64,000 nucleotides of DNA from JARFPW01 sp035464655 (GTDB lineage Bacteria; Gemmatimonadota; Gemmatimonadetes; Palauibacterales; Palauibacteraceae), in the NCBI GenBank assembly GCA_035464655.1, contig DATHRZ010000130.1, forward strand, positions 1-64,000, given 5' to 3'. The position numbers were made by a program, and so were the translations under genes. Shown piece by piece: positions 49,338-57,469 of the stretch. Within the stretch, counting starts at the first letter, position 1. Every line of letters starts with the position of its first letter. Below the pieces are notes generated by a model. That model was not told the DNA's origin, searched no databases, and saw only the letters and a program-made list of their open reading frames with translations.

Positions 49338-51709
49338 GCGGACCGGCCCTCGCGGCGACGCAGCCAGCCCCAGAGGAGCAGGCAGGCCACGACCCCTAGC
49401 GCGCTCAGCCAGCCGCCGATCGCCAGGCTGCGGGGTGCGTAGACGAATTCGACGTCTGCCTGCCCGGCGGGGATCTCCACGGCCCGAAACACGCCGTTGG
49501 CGCGCAGGAGCCGTGCGGGCTCGCCGTTCACCGTCGCCTTCCATCCCGGATACCATCGGTCGAGCAGTACGAGGACGGCGGGCTCCGAGGAGCGCGCGAT
49601 CAACCGGATGCGCTCCGGTTCCCATGTCGCCGCCACGAGACGCCCGGCAGGCCGGCCGTCGGCGGCCGCCGCGTCGGGCATCTCCTCGAGGGCGACCCGG
49701 CGCGACGGCCAGTCGGGCTGCAGAGCCCGATACAGCGCCGCCGACGGATCTGTGACCGTCTCCCAGCCCTCGGCCACGTAGGCCCGCGGAAGCGGGTCGG
49801 GAACCTCGTACAGGCGGATCGGAAGTTCAGGGTGTCGAGCAAGGGCGATCAGCCCATGCATCGAGTCCGCCCCGGCCGTTGCATCGCCATAGTAGCGCAC
49901 GTTCATCATGCGGAGGAAGCGAACGGGGTCATCGGACCAGGTGTGGATCGCGGCATCGTGCGTCATCGCCACCGACTTCAGCTCCACCCCCTGGAGTCCA
50001 TCCTGCAGCTGGAAGCCGAACATTTGCCCCACGTTCGGCCCCATCGCCTGAAAGTCCAGGTACAGATTCGACAGGTCCGCCGCGCCGCGGACGCGCACGG
50101 TCTGCCCCATCGGAGCGCGTACCGGCGTAGCCCGAAAACGAAACTCGTGAGAGCGATCGATCACTGGGGTAAGGACTTCCGCCGCCCACGGTCGCGTCGT
50201 ATAGACCTCGCTGGAAACCGACGGATTCACAGATCGATGCGCCAAACCGAGATCGAGCGCCGCGAGCAGGACGAGCGCCCAGCAGGCGAACTCAATTCCC
50301 AGCCTTCCCCGGCGGCGAAGAACGAGCAAGGCCGCAGCCGAGGCGAGAATCAGCCCCAGGCGCATCGCTACCTCCGCGTAGAGCCGTGCGCCGGTCGCAG
50401 GATCACCGCAGATGAAGAGTGTGTCGTCGCCGCTTGGGCCACAGAAGGTTTCGAGGACCTCGGGCCAGGCCACAAGTGCAGCAACGACGAAGAGGTACGT
50501 GGCGGCTGCCGCCGCGAACCACACAGGGACTCGCGGCAGCCCCGCGGCATGTTCCCGCCATCGATCGAAGCCGCGTGCGGCAAGCAGCGGTACGGCGAGC
50601 GCAAGCGGAACCGCGAATTTCTCGGGATAGCGGAACACCCGCAGCGGCGGCAACGCCTCGAACGCTATCCGATAAGCGGGCGTGTGGGCGCCGAGCGCGA
50701 GCGCGAGGCCGAGCACGATCAGCACGCCCCAGAACACGCGCTCGCGACGCCTGACGACGAGAAAACCGAGACTGGCCCATCCGGTGGCCAGGACCCCTGT
50801 GTACAGGCTCAACAGCCAGGGCACGGCTCTCGTGCCCATGTAGTCGGTCGTGAATCCGAGGCCTCCGGCCCCCAGGGCGGGCGGAATGAACAGGTGTATG
50901 AGGCCGCTCGGCTCCTGCGATCGGCTCGCCGAAAAACTCACATCAAGCTGGAGGGTGCGTACAGAGTTCGCCACGTACTCGACGAACGGTATCAGCTGGA
51001 CCCCGGCCACGAGTAGCGCCAGAATACCGGCCGCCGCGAACGTTACGACCTGTCGCGCCGCGGTGACTGGCGTGGACCGCAGGCCGAGCAGGCCGTAGGC
51101 GAACGCGATACCGAGTACGAGCGCCAGCAGCTGCGGCTCGCCGCCGAGGAATGCCACCACACAAGTCGCGACGAAGGGAAGGATCCGGAGTGGACGACCG
51201 TCGTCCAGATACAGCCACCAGGCGAGAAGCAGCCACGGCGCCCAGGCCATCGTCTGCAGATTGTTCACGAAGTTGCCGAGCGACACGAAGAAGCCGCCAA
51301 GTGTGAACGTCACGGCTCCCAGCGCAGCCGCGGGCGGCGAGCGTCCTTCGTGGCGCAGCAGCAGAATCCAGCCCCCGCCTGCGAAGCAGAAGTGGAGTAT
51401 GATCAGCCAGTCGACGCTATGGGGAAAGGGCAGCAGGTACAGGATGAAACTGCCGGGATAGACGACACCGGGCTGGAGCGTGGCGAAAAACGGCTCTCCG
51501 CCGGCCACGAGCGAGTTCCACAGGGGGAACCGGCCAGATCCAACTGCCGCGGCCAGGTAGCGCTTCATCGGGTAGAAGAACGGCGTAACGTCTCGACCGA
51601 AAAAGCTCTCGCCACCGATGACGACGGGCAGAAACAACAGCATCACCGCGACCGCGAGCAAGGATAGCGGAATCGACCACCCGCGTCGGTTCCGAAACTC
51701 AGGGATCAT
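49334..51709 (-). CDS. YfhO-family large membrane protein, putative glycosyltransferase
   Basis: 791 aa, with about 12-13 membrane helices and a large soluble region at about 500-760. YfhO features are DVTPFFYPMKRYLAAAVGSG, RFPLWNSLVAGGEPF, RVFRYPEKFAVPLALAVPLLAARG and near the end LLDRWYPGWKATVNGEPARL. Family members in Firmicutes glycosylate teichoic acids using polyprenyl-phosphate sugars. Start at 51709 comes six bases after the T-run of the pilA terminator. First gene of the glycosyl-transfer block. Confidence 0.82.
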   Translation of the reverse strand: MIPEFRNRRGWSIPLSLLAVAVMLLFLPVVIGGESFFGRDVTPFFYPMKRYLAAAVGSGRFPLWNSLVAGGEPFFATLQPGVVYPGSFILYLLPFPHSVDWLIILHFCFAGGGWILLLRHEGRSPPAAALGAVTFTLGGFFVSLGNFVNNLQTMAWAPWLLLAWWLYLDDGRPLRILPFVATCVVAFLGGEPQLLALVLGIAFAYGLLGLRSTPVTAARQVVTFAAAGILALLVAGVQLIPFVEYVANSVRTLQLDVSFSASRSQEPSGLIHLFIPPALGAGGLGFTTDYMGTRAVPWLLSLYTGVLATGWASLGFLVVRRRERVFWGVLIVLGLALALGAHTPAYRIAFEALPPLRVFRYPEKFAVPLALAVPLLAARGFDRWREHAAGLPRVPVWFAAAAATYLFVVAALVAWPEVLETFCGPSGDDTLFICGDPATGARLYAEVAMRLGLILASAAALLVLRRRGRLGIEFACWALVLLAALDLGLAHRSVNPSVSSEVYTTRPWAAEVLTPVIDRSHEFRFRATPVRAPMGQTVRVRGAADLSNLYLDFQAMGPNVGQMFGFQLQDGLQGVELKSVAMTHDAAIHTWSDDPVRFLRMMNVRYYGDATAGADSMHGLIALARHPELPIRLYEVPDPLPRAYVAEGWETVTDPSAALYRALQPDWPSRRVALEEMPDAAAADGRPAGRLVAATWEPERIRLIARSSEPAVLVLLDRWYPGWKATVNGEPARLLRANGVFRAVEIPAGQADVEFVYAPRSLAIGGWLSALGVVACLLLWGWLRRREGRSA

Positions 51710-51715
51710 TTACGC

Positions 51716-51749
51716 AAAAAGAGCGCAGCGGACAGGCCGCTGCGCTCTT
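51716..51749 (-). terminator. Intrinsic terminator after pilA
   Basis: GAGCGCAGCGG (51721-51731) pairs with CCGCTGCGCTC (51737-51747) around a 5-nt loop, with TTTTT (51716-51720) next on the minus strand. It lies about 45 bp past the pilA stop and isolates pilA from the YfhO-like gene. Confidence 0.88.
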
Positions 51750-51792
51750 CGAGCGGGCTTCCGGGCTCGGGACCCGGCAACCTCGTCGCGGT

Positions 51793-52161
51793 TCAGGGAC
51801 TCTGGATCTTGCCCTCCAAGCTCCCGCCCGCACCGATCTGCACGTAGTAGGTGTTGTCCGAGCTCGCATGCGATGCGGTCACGGAGTAGCCTTCGGCACT
51901 TCCCGAGGCGTCGATGGCGATACCCGTGCTCGTCGTGAAGTTGCCCGGGAAAACGTTGGCCGCCGAACTGTACAACTGGTTGTCGGCGTAATACGCCTCC
52001 TGTGCAGCCATCGCGTTGCGGATGTCGCTCTTCGCCGTGGCGTCGAACGCGCGTTCCTTGGTGCTTGCGAACTGCGGGATCGCGATCGCGGCCAGAATGC
52101 CGATGATCACGACCACGATGAGCAGCTCGATCAGCGTGAAGCCTCTCGTGTCGCGCAGCAT
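51793..52161 (-). CDS. pilA: Major type IV prepilin
   Basis: 122 aa. A short leader (MLRDTRG) is cleaved before FTLIELLIVVVIIGILAAIA, the canonical class IVa N-terminus with Glu at +5. The mature protein is about 115 aa, compact compared with the 145-160 aa of many PilA proteins. The globular part has no Cys pair. ATG 52161 follows GGAGG; a longer frame starting at 52203 has a non-standard leader. Monocistronic, between a sigma-54 promoter and a strong terminator. Confidence 0.93.
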   Translation of the reverse strand: MLRDTRGFTLIELLIVVVIIGILAAIAIPQFASTKERAFDATAKSDIRNAMAAQEAYYADNQLYSSAANVFPGNFTTSTGIAIDASGSAEGYSVTASHASSDNTYYVQIGAGGSLEGKIQSP

Positions 52162-52248
52162 GAATCCTCCGTCTGTGGTGGGGAGAAAGCCGTTTATCGG
52201 CACTCCGTCGCATCATCCGGAGGCTCGTCCCCCGGTGCCCTCCTGAAG

Positions 52249-52264
52249 AGCAACCCCTGTGCCT
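52249..52264 (-). promoter_or_regulatory. Sigma-54 (-24/-12) promoter of pilA
   Basis: On the minus strand AGGCACAGGGGTTGCT fits TGGCACGRNNNTTGCW at 14 of 16 positions, with GG and GC exactly spaced. The predicted start is about 77 bp before the pilA ATG. pilA is controlled by RpoN and PilR in Pseudomonas, Myxococcus and others, and a PilSR pair is encoded just upstream. Confidence 0.8.
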
Positions 52265-52267
52265 AGG

Positions 52268-52289
52268 GTCTGTCATATGTCTGCCATAT
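52268..52289 (-). repeat. Two tandem 11-bp repeats upstream of the pilA promoter
   Basis: GTCTGTCATAT (52268-52278) is followed directly by GTCTGCCATAT (52279-52289), differing at one base. They begin a few bases above the -24 element. They may be activator sites or a docking site for another regulator; activators usually bind further upstream, so the role is open. Confidence 0.6.
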
Positions 52290-52355
52290 ACTTAACTACC
52301 TGTAATAGCGACGTTTACGGGAACCCTATACGGCGTCGCGGGCCGCCGCCGGGCC

Positions 52356-52382
52356 GATTCGAGTTGCAGGCTGCAACGAATC
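52356..52382. promoter_or_regulatory. Dyad upstream of pilA, candidate PilR site or pilR terminator
   Basis: GTTGCAG-G-CTGCAAC is a perfect 7+7 dyad extended on both sides by GATTC/GAATC with a one-base bulge. It is centred about 120 bp above the pilA -12 element, where enhancer-binding proteins commonly bind. It also lies about 40 bp after the pilR stop, so it could be a hairpin, but no T-run follows. Confidence 0.45.
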
Positions 52383-52421
52383 GGTCCCCTAATGCAACGA
52401 CTGCCGCAGATCCGCACCCGA

Positions 52422-53789
52422 TCAGGCGTCCAGGTCGTAGCGCTTGATCTTCCGGTACAGCGTGCTCGGGTCGATGCCGAGCACCTCGGCCGCCCTCGTC
52501 TTGTTGCCGCCCTCCGCCTTGAGCACGTGCTCGATGTACGCCCGCTCGATCACCTCCATCGGTGGATTCGGTGACTCCCGCTCCTGGACCAGTGGCTCGG
52601 GCGGCGTCTCCGTCAGCCGCTCGGGCAGGGCGTCGGCCTTGATCGTCGAACCGGGTGTCAGCACGCAGGCCCGCTCGATCACGTTCTCCAGCTCCCGCAC
52701 GTTGCCGGGCCAGTGGTACTCCTGCAGGATCGCCTGGGCACGCGTCGACAGCTTCTTCGGCTCGTCGCCGGCCTGCGCCGCTTCGCGCTTCAGGAAATGC
52801 TCGGCCAGCAGAGGAATGTCTTCCTTGCGATCGCGCAGGGGCGGCAGTTCCATCGAGATCACGTTCAGGCGGTAGTACAGGTCGCGCCGGAACCGGCCCT
52901 CTTCGATCTCGCGCTCCAGGTCGGAGTTCGTCGCCGCGATCAACCGGACGTCAACCGGAACGGGATCGGTCGAGCCGACCGGAATCACCTCGCGCTGCTG
53001 AAGGACGCGCAGCAGCTTCACCTGGGTGGACGCCGCCAGCTCGCCCACCTCGTCCATGAAGAACGTGCCGCCCGAGGCCGCCACGAACAGCCCTTCCTTG
53101 TCGCGGTGCGCTCCGGTGAAGCTGCCTTTCGTGTGCCCGAACAGCTCCGACTCGAGAAGTCCCTCGGGCAACGCGCCGCAGTTGAGCGACAGAAACCGGC
53201 GGGTCGAACGCGACGACAGGTCGTGAATGTACCGGGCGAACACTTCCTTGCCCGTACCCGATTCGCCGCTGAGCAGGATCGTCGACTCGCTGTCGGCCAC
53301 GTTCTCGGCCATCTTGAGCGAGCTTTCGAACACCGGGCTCACGCCGATCGGCCGCCCCGTTTTGAGGGCCGTCTGCTTGTTCAGCTCGCGCTTCAGGCCA
53401 GCGTTCTCCTTCTTGAGCCGTCCCCAGTCGAGCGAGCGGCGCAGGATGGCGACCAGCTCCTCGTTCTGAAACGGCTTCTGCACGTAGTGGGTCGCGCCGA
53501 GATTGACCGCCTGGATGGCCGACTGGAGCGACGCCTGGGCCGTCATCAGGACGACGGGCACTTCGGGCGTCGTGCGCCGGATCTCCTCGAGCACCTCGAT
53601 GCCGCTCGTCTTCGGCATCCTCACGTCGCTGAGCACGATGTCGGGACCGACCTCCTTGAACTTCTCCATGCCGCCCTCGCCCGAAAGCTCCGATACGACG
53701 TCGAACCCTTCGTCCTTGAGCAGCACGGTCAGGGACTCGACCAGACCGAGCTCGTCGTCGATCAACAGCAGTAGTGGCTTGTCTCGCAT
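52422..53789 (-). CDS. pilR: PilR-like sigma-54-dependent response regulator
   Basis: 455 aa. The receiver (about 1-120) has intact acidic pocket residues and phosphoacceptor in DIVLSDVRMPKTSG, and the conserved Lys in YVQKPFQNEE. The AAA+ domain has GESGTGKEV, the sigma-54 loop GSFTGAHRDKEG and TFFMDEVGEL. A Fis HTH ends the protein (NKTRAAEVLGIDPSTLYRKIK). Lies 37 bp after pilS and directly upstream of the sigma-54-driven pilA. Confidence 0.9.
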   Translation of the reverse strand: MRDKPLLLLIDDELGLVESLTVLLKDEGFDVVSELSGEGGMEKFKEVGPDIVLSDVRMPKTSGIEVLEEIRRTTPEVPVVLMTAQASLQSAIQAVNLGATHYVQKPFQNEELVAILRRSLDWGRLKKENAGLKRELNKQTALKTGRPIGVSPVFESSLKMAENVADSESTILLSGESGTGKEVFARYIHDLSSRSTRRFLSLNCGALPEGLLESELFGHTKGSFTGAHRDKEGLFVAASGGTFFMDEVGELAASTQVKLLRVLQQREVIPVGSTDPVPVDVRLIAATNSDLEREIEEGRFRRDLYYRLNVISMELPPLRDRKEDIPLLAEHFLKREAAQAGDEPKKLSTRAQAILQEYHWPGNVRELENVIERACVLTPGSTIKADALPERLTETPPEPLVQERESPNPPMEVIERAYIEHVLKAEGGNKTRAAEVLGIDPSTLYRKIKRYDLDA

Positions 53790-53826
53790 TTGCTTCCTCT
53801 CGTCGGAAGGGCCCTCTGCGGACCCG

Positions 53827-55635
53827 TCACTCTGTGGTCGCTGATTGAATGACCGCGTCCTGCCGCCTGTCGTCTTCGTCGCGCAGGTCGCGGGTACGGC
53901 CGCCGCGGCGCGGCAGCACGATGGCGAATGTCGCTCCCTCGCCCGGAACCGAACTGGCGATCAGGGCGCCCCCATGAGCCTGCACGGCGCGGTGGGCGAT
54001 CGACAGTCCGAGTCCGCTCCCGCCCTGCCGACGCGTGAAGAACGGGTCGAACACCCGCGGCAGGTCCTCCGGACTGATGCCCGGACCGTCGTCCATCACG
54101 CGGATGCGTACCGGCACGCCCAGCGTCACCTCGGTGGGCACCAGGTCCGGACGCAGGGAGTCGGCGATCACCCGCACGTGCACCGACCGATCGGTTTCCC
54201 CCACCTGTACGGCGTTGAGGACCAGGTTGAGCAGCGTGCGGTGCAGCAACTCGGGATCGCCCCACAGGCCGCGCATATTGCCGTGCACGTGGTGCTCGAA
54301 CTCCGCCCGGTCGAGCGCGGCGGGATGCTGCCGAACGGTCTCGATGACCTCGCGCAGCAGCCGTTCGACGTCGATCAGGCGGCGTTCGCTGACGTCGACG
54401 CGTGCGAAGTCGCTGAACTCGCCGAGAATGCGGCTGAGTCGATCGCTCTCGCGGGTGATGAGCCGTCCGAGCACCTGGTCGCTCTCCGAGGCGTACGAAC
54501 GGCCCGAGAGCTGCTCGACGGCGCTCCGTACCGACGCGATCGGATTTCGGAGCTCGTGGGCCAGCGAGGCCGACAGTTCGGCCACCGCCTCGAGCCGGCC
54601 GGTGCGCAGGCGAAGGTCTTCGAGCTGACGCACCGGACGGAGGTCCTGAAGTAGTACGACGTAGGAGGTGCTGGATCCCGCGCCCTGGAGGGCCGACGTG
54701 CTGACGGCTACGGGGAGCAGCTCGTCTCCGGCAGGGTCGTCCTCGACGGACTCGCCCCTGCCGCCGATCACCGGATAGGGAGCCGGCGGCAGGGGCGCCA
54801 GTATCTCTACCTCGCGGTTCCGCACCCTCCGGCCGCTCTCGAGCGTCTCCCGAAGTGCCGCCGCCAGGTCCGGCGCCCGCTCGTGAAGCAGGTCGCGCAG
54901 GTCACGGCCCAACCACTGCTCGACGTCGACCTGGAGGATCTCCGCCGCCGCCACGTTCATGTAGACGAGCCGCCAGTCTTCGTCCATCGTGAGCACGCCG
55001 GACGGAATGATCCGCAGAACGTCCGCCGTATCGAGCTGCAGCCGGCGAAGCTCGCCCTCGACGCTGCGCAGCCGCAGGCGGACCTGGCGCAGACGCGCGC
55101 CGAACAGGCTGGCCAGCACGGCGATCATCGTGAAGATCACGACCTGGAGCCCGATGCCCCAGACGGTGACCTGACCCGGGAAGGCGAGGAGCGTGGCAAC
55201 CAGGTAGATCAGGCCGCTCGCCAGGGCCACGAGAACCGCCGAAGGGAGCGGGAGGATCAGGGCGTAGGCCGCCGCGAGCGGAATGAACAGGAAGGTGAAC
55301 GGGCTGTTGCTCCCTGCCGTGAGGTTGACGATGCCGTTCACCAGCAGGACGTCGAGGATCGCCTGCAAGTAAATGAACACGTAGCCGATGCGACCGCGCC
55401 AACGGTGACTGTACCAGTAGGCGACCGGCGTCAGCAGCGTGGCGGCGCTCAGACCGAAGATCGCGACCCGGTACTCGGAGCCGAGCAGACCCGCCTGGGT
55501 GAGGTCCGAGATCAGGAGATGGGAACCGAACACCCCGATCGAGAGGAGCAGCCGGACGGCGTACATCCAGTAGAGAACCTGCCCCGGCTCCAGCGCGGCA
55601 GCGAGGCGGCGCTCGGTGTTCGCGGATCGCAGCAA
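53827..55635 (-). CDS. pilS: PilS-like sensor histidine kinase
   Basis: 602 aa. Six membrane helices lie in the first 180 residues. A PAS domain (about 205-320, EDWRLVYMNVAAAEIL) follows, then HisKA with the phospho-His in SASLAHELRNPIASVRSAVE, and HATPase_c with VLNAVQVGE, VMDDGPGISPEDLPRVFDPF and GSGLGLSIAH. The layout is that of PilS, which senses pilin in the membrane. TTG start at 55635 with GGGAGA upstream. Confidence 0.9.
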   Translation of the reverse strand: MLRSANTERRLAAALEPGQVLYWMYAVRLLLSIGVFGSHLLISDLTQAGLLGSEYRVAIFGLSAATLLTPVAYWYSHRWRGRIGYVFIYLQAILDVLLVNGIVNLTAGSNSPFTFLFIPLAAAYALILPLPSAVLVALASGLIYLVATLLAFPGQVTVWGIGLQVVIFTMIAVLASLFGARLRQVRLRLRSVEGELRRLQLDTADVLRIIPSGVLTMDEDWRLVYMNVAAAEILQVDVEQWLGRDLRDLLHERAPDLAAALRETLESGRRVRNREVEILAPLPPAPYPVIGGRGESVEDDPAGDELLPVAVSTSALQGAGSSTSYVVLLQDLRPVRQLEDLRLRTGRLEAVAELSASLAHELRNPIASVRSAVEQLSGRSYASESDQVLGRLITRESDRLSRILGEFSDFARVDVSERRLIDVERLLREVIETVRQHPAALDRAEFEHHVHGNMRGLWGDPELLHRTLLNLVLNAVQVGETDRSVHVRVIADSLRPDLVPTEVTLGVPVRIRVMDDGPGISPEDLPRVFDPFFTRRQGGSGLGLSIAHRAVQAHGGALIASSVPGEGATFAIVLPRRGGRTRDLRDEDDRRQDAVIQSATTE

Positions 55636-55698
55636 GTGCAGTCATCTCCCGGGAATGAAGGGGCGCCGGACGCGCAATTCGCAATCCGGACTGGGACA

Positions 55699-55726
55699 AT
55701 GATAGGGATGGCGTTGCAGGATGCAA
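55699..55726 (-). promoter_or_regulatory. Sigma-70-type promoter of pilSR
   Basis: On the minus strand TTGCAT (55721-55726) and TATCAT (55699-55704) are 16 bp apart (CTTGCA gives 17 bp), about 65 bp before the pilS start. It lies in the 123-bp gap after the small unknown gene. Confidence 0.45.
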
Positions 55727-55758
55727 GAGCCAGGGGGACGGGAGGTGGAACTGCGGAC

Positions 55759-56205
55759 TCAGAGCCAGTCGGGTGGCTCGTCGAACACCGACAGGCGGTC
55801 GAACCGCCCCTCGCGAATCGTGGCGGTCAGCGACAGGACGCCGTCCGCGTCACCGCCGCCGTCGCCGTCGTCCCGGGTCATGACGCGCAACGGGCGCCGC
55901 ACCAGGGGGCGATCGACGTCTCCGGCCGCCACGTCGGGGCCGGCGGCCGGCCACAGTCCCACGGCGCGCGCGGCCTCGGCCAGGCTGTCATGCGGTGGGG
56001 CGAAGGTCACCGTCCACGAAGCGACGCGCGGGGGCGAGGTCCCGTCATCCCGGCAGCGCATCCGCAAGCGACCGGGGGGCGTCTCGAACACGAGCCAGAG
56101 CTCGCCGGCGGCGGCCCGGCGGACGACCGGCTCGCCGAAGCGCCCACGCACCTCGGCCTCGCTCGCCCCGATCAGATCGCTCCAGCTCCGGTCGCCGTCT
56201 CGCAT
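55759..56205 (-). CDS. Small unknown protein between pilC and pilS
   Basis: 148 aa, no signal peptide or membrane helix. The N-terminal half WSDLIGASEAEVRGRFGEPV plus ELWLVFETPPGRLRMRC has the general pattern (LxGxSexeVxxxxGxP...WxxF) of the SmpA/OmlA (BamE-like) fold; this is a weak resemblance. The second half (about 75-148) is Asp/Gly/Arg-rich and ends SLTATIREGRFDRLSVFDEP. It lies 39 bp past the pilC stop. I cannot assign a function. Confidence 0.7.
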   Translation of the reverse strand: MRDGDRSWSDLIGASEAEVRGRFGEPVVRRAAAGELWLVFETPPGRLRMRCRDDGTSPPRVASWTVTFAPPHDSLAEAARAVGLWPAAGPDVAAGDVDRPLVRRPLRVMTRDDGDGGGDADGVLSLTATIREGRFDRLSVFDEPPDWL

Positions 56206-56244
56206 GGCCGCAATCTGGCCGCTCGTGACACGCCCGCAACCGCC

Positions 56245-57444
56245 CTACTGGATGGTGTTGATCACGCCGAAGATCGGCAGGTACATGGCGACGATCATTC
56301 CGCCGACGATCGAGCCGAGGATGACGATCATCGCGGGCTCCATCGCCTTCAGCAGCCCTTCGACGGCCACGTCGACCTCGTCGTCGTAGAAGTCGGCGAC
56401 CTTGGTCAACATGCCGTCGAGGTCGCCCGTCTCCTCGCCGACGGAGATCATCGAGGTCACCATCGGCGGGAACACCTCGGCCCGCCGCAGCGGCTCGGCG
56501 ATCGACTCTCCCCCGGCAATCGAGCTGCGGCTGCTCATCACGGCGTCATGGATGACGCGGTTTCCCGACGTTTTCGCCGTGATCTCGAGGCCCTCGAGGA
56601 TCGCGACGCCGGAGCTGAGCAGGGTTCCGAGCGTCCGGGTGAACCGGGCCACGGCCGACTTGCGCGCCAGGTTGCCGAGAATGGGCAGCCGGAGCATGGT
56701 GCGGTCGAAGATGAGTCGTCCGCCGTCGGTGGCGATCCACTTCTTGAACAGGAACGTGCCGCCGATGCCGCCGCCGAGCAGGGCCCACCAGTACGCCTGC
56801 AGGAAGGCCGACATCCAGATGACGATCTGGGTCGGTAGCGGCAGGGCCTGGTCGAACGAGGCGAACATCTCCTGGAAGGTCGGGATGACGAACAGCAGCA
56901 GGATGACGATCGCTCCGAGAGCCACGACGCTGATCACCGCGGGATAGATCATCGCCGCCTTCACCTTGCGCTGCAGCGCCTCGCTCTTTTCGAGAAACAC
57001 CGCGAGGCGGTTCATGATCGTGTCGAGGATACCGCCCGTTTCGCCGGCGGCGACCATGTTCACGTAGAGTCCGCTGAACACCTTCGGGTGCTCCTGGAGC
57101 GCGTCGGCCAGGGTGTTCCCGGACTCGACGTCGTGCAGCACGGCTTCGAGGGTGCTCTGAAGCAGATCGCTCTCGCTCTGCTTCACCAGGATGTCGAGCG
57201 CCTGCACGAGGGGCAGCCCCGCGTTGACCATCGTCGCGAACTGCCGGGTCATGATCACGATGTCGCGGGTCTTGACCTTCTTTCCGAACGACAGACTGAG
57301 CGACCGCGGCTTCTCGCGCACCGAGATCGGGATGAGACGCTGGCTGCGCAAGAACGCGATGACGTCGTCCTTGGACGGGACGTCGATCTCGTCGCGGCGC
57401 AGGTCGCCGGATACGGTTCGGGCCGAATAATTGAATACAGGCAT
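56245..57444 (-). CDS. pilC: Type IV pilus inner-membrane platform protein PilC
   Basis: 399 aa. Two GspF/T2SSF repeats (about 65-190 and 265-390) contain the paired family motif TRQFATMVNAGLPLVQAL and FTRTLGTLLSSGVAILEGLE. Three membrane helices sit at about 165-190, 210-235 and 365-390. The N-terminus VFNYSARTVSGDL is the usual PilC start. Interacts with PilB and PilT. In operon with them. Confidence 0.96.
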   Translation of the reverse strand: MPVFNYSARTVSGDLRRDEIDVPSKDDVIAFLRSQRLIPISVREKPRSLSLSFGKKVKTRDIVIMTRQFATMVNAGLPLVQALDILVKQSESDLLQSTLEAVLHDVESGNTLADALQEHPKVFSGLYVNMVAAGETGGILDTIMNRLAVFLEKSEALQRKVKAAMIYPAVISVVALGAIVILLLFVIPTFQEMFASFDQALPLPTQIVIWMSAFLQAYWWALLGGGIGGTFLFKKWIATDGGRLIFDRTMLRLPILGNLARKSAVARFTRTLGTLLSSGVAILEGLEITAKTSGNRVIHDAVMSSRSSIAGGESIAEPLRRAEVFPPMVTSMISVGEETGDLDGMLTKVADFYDDEVDVAVEGLLKAMEPAMIVILGSIVGGMIVAMYLPIFGVINTIQ

Positions 57445-57469
57445 CGGTCAGTAGTTTCCCGTCGTCATG

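Noticed and set aside
52422..53789. GSFTGA in place of GAFTGA in the PilR-like activator
   Set aside because: Ser for Ala at the second position is, to my knowledge, a tolerated variant among sigma-54 activators, so it was not treated as a defect.
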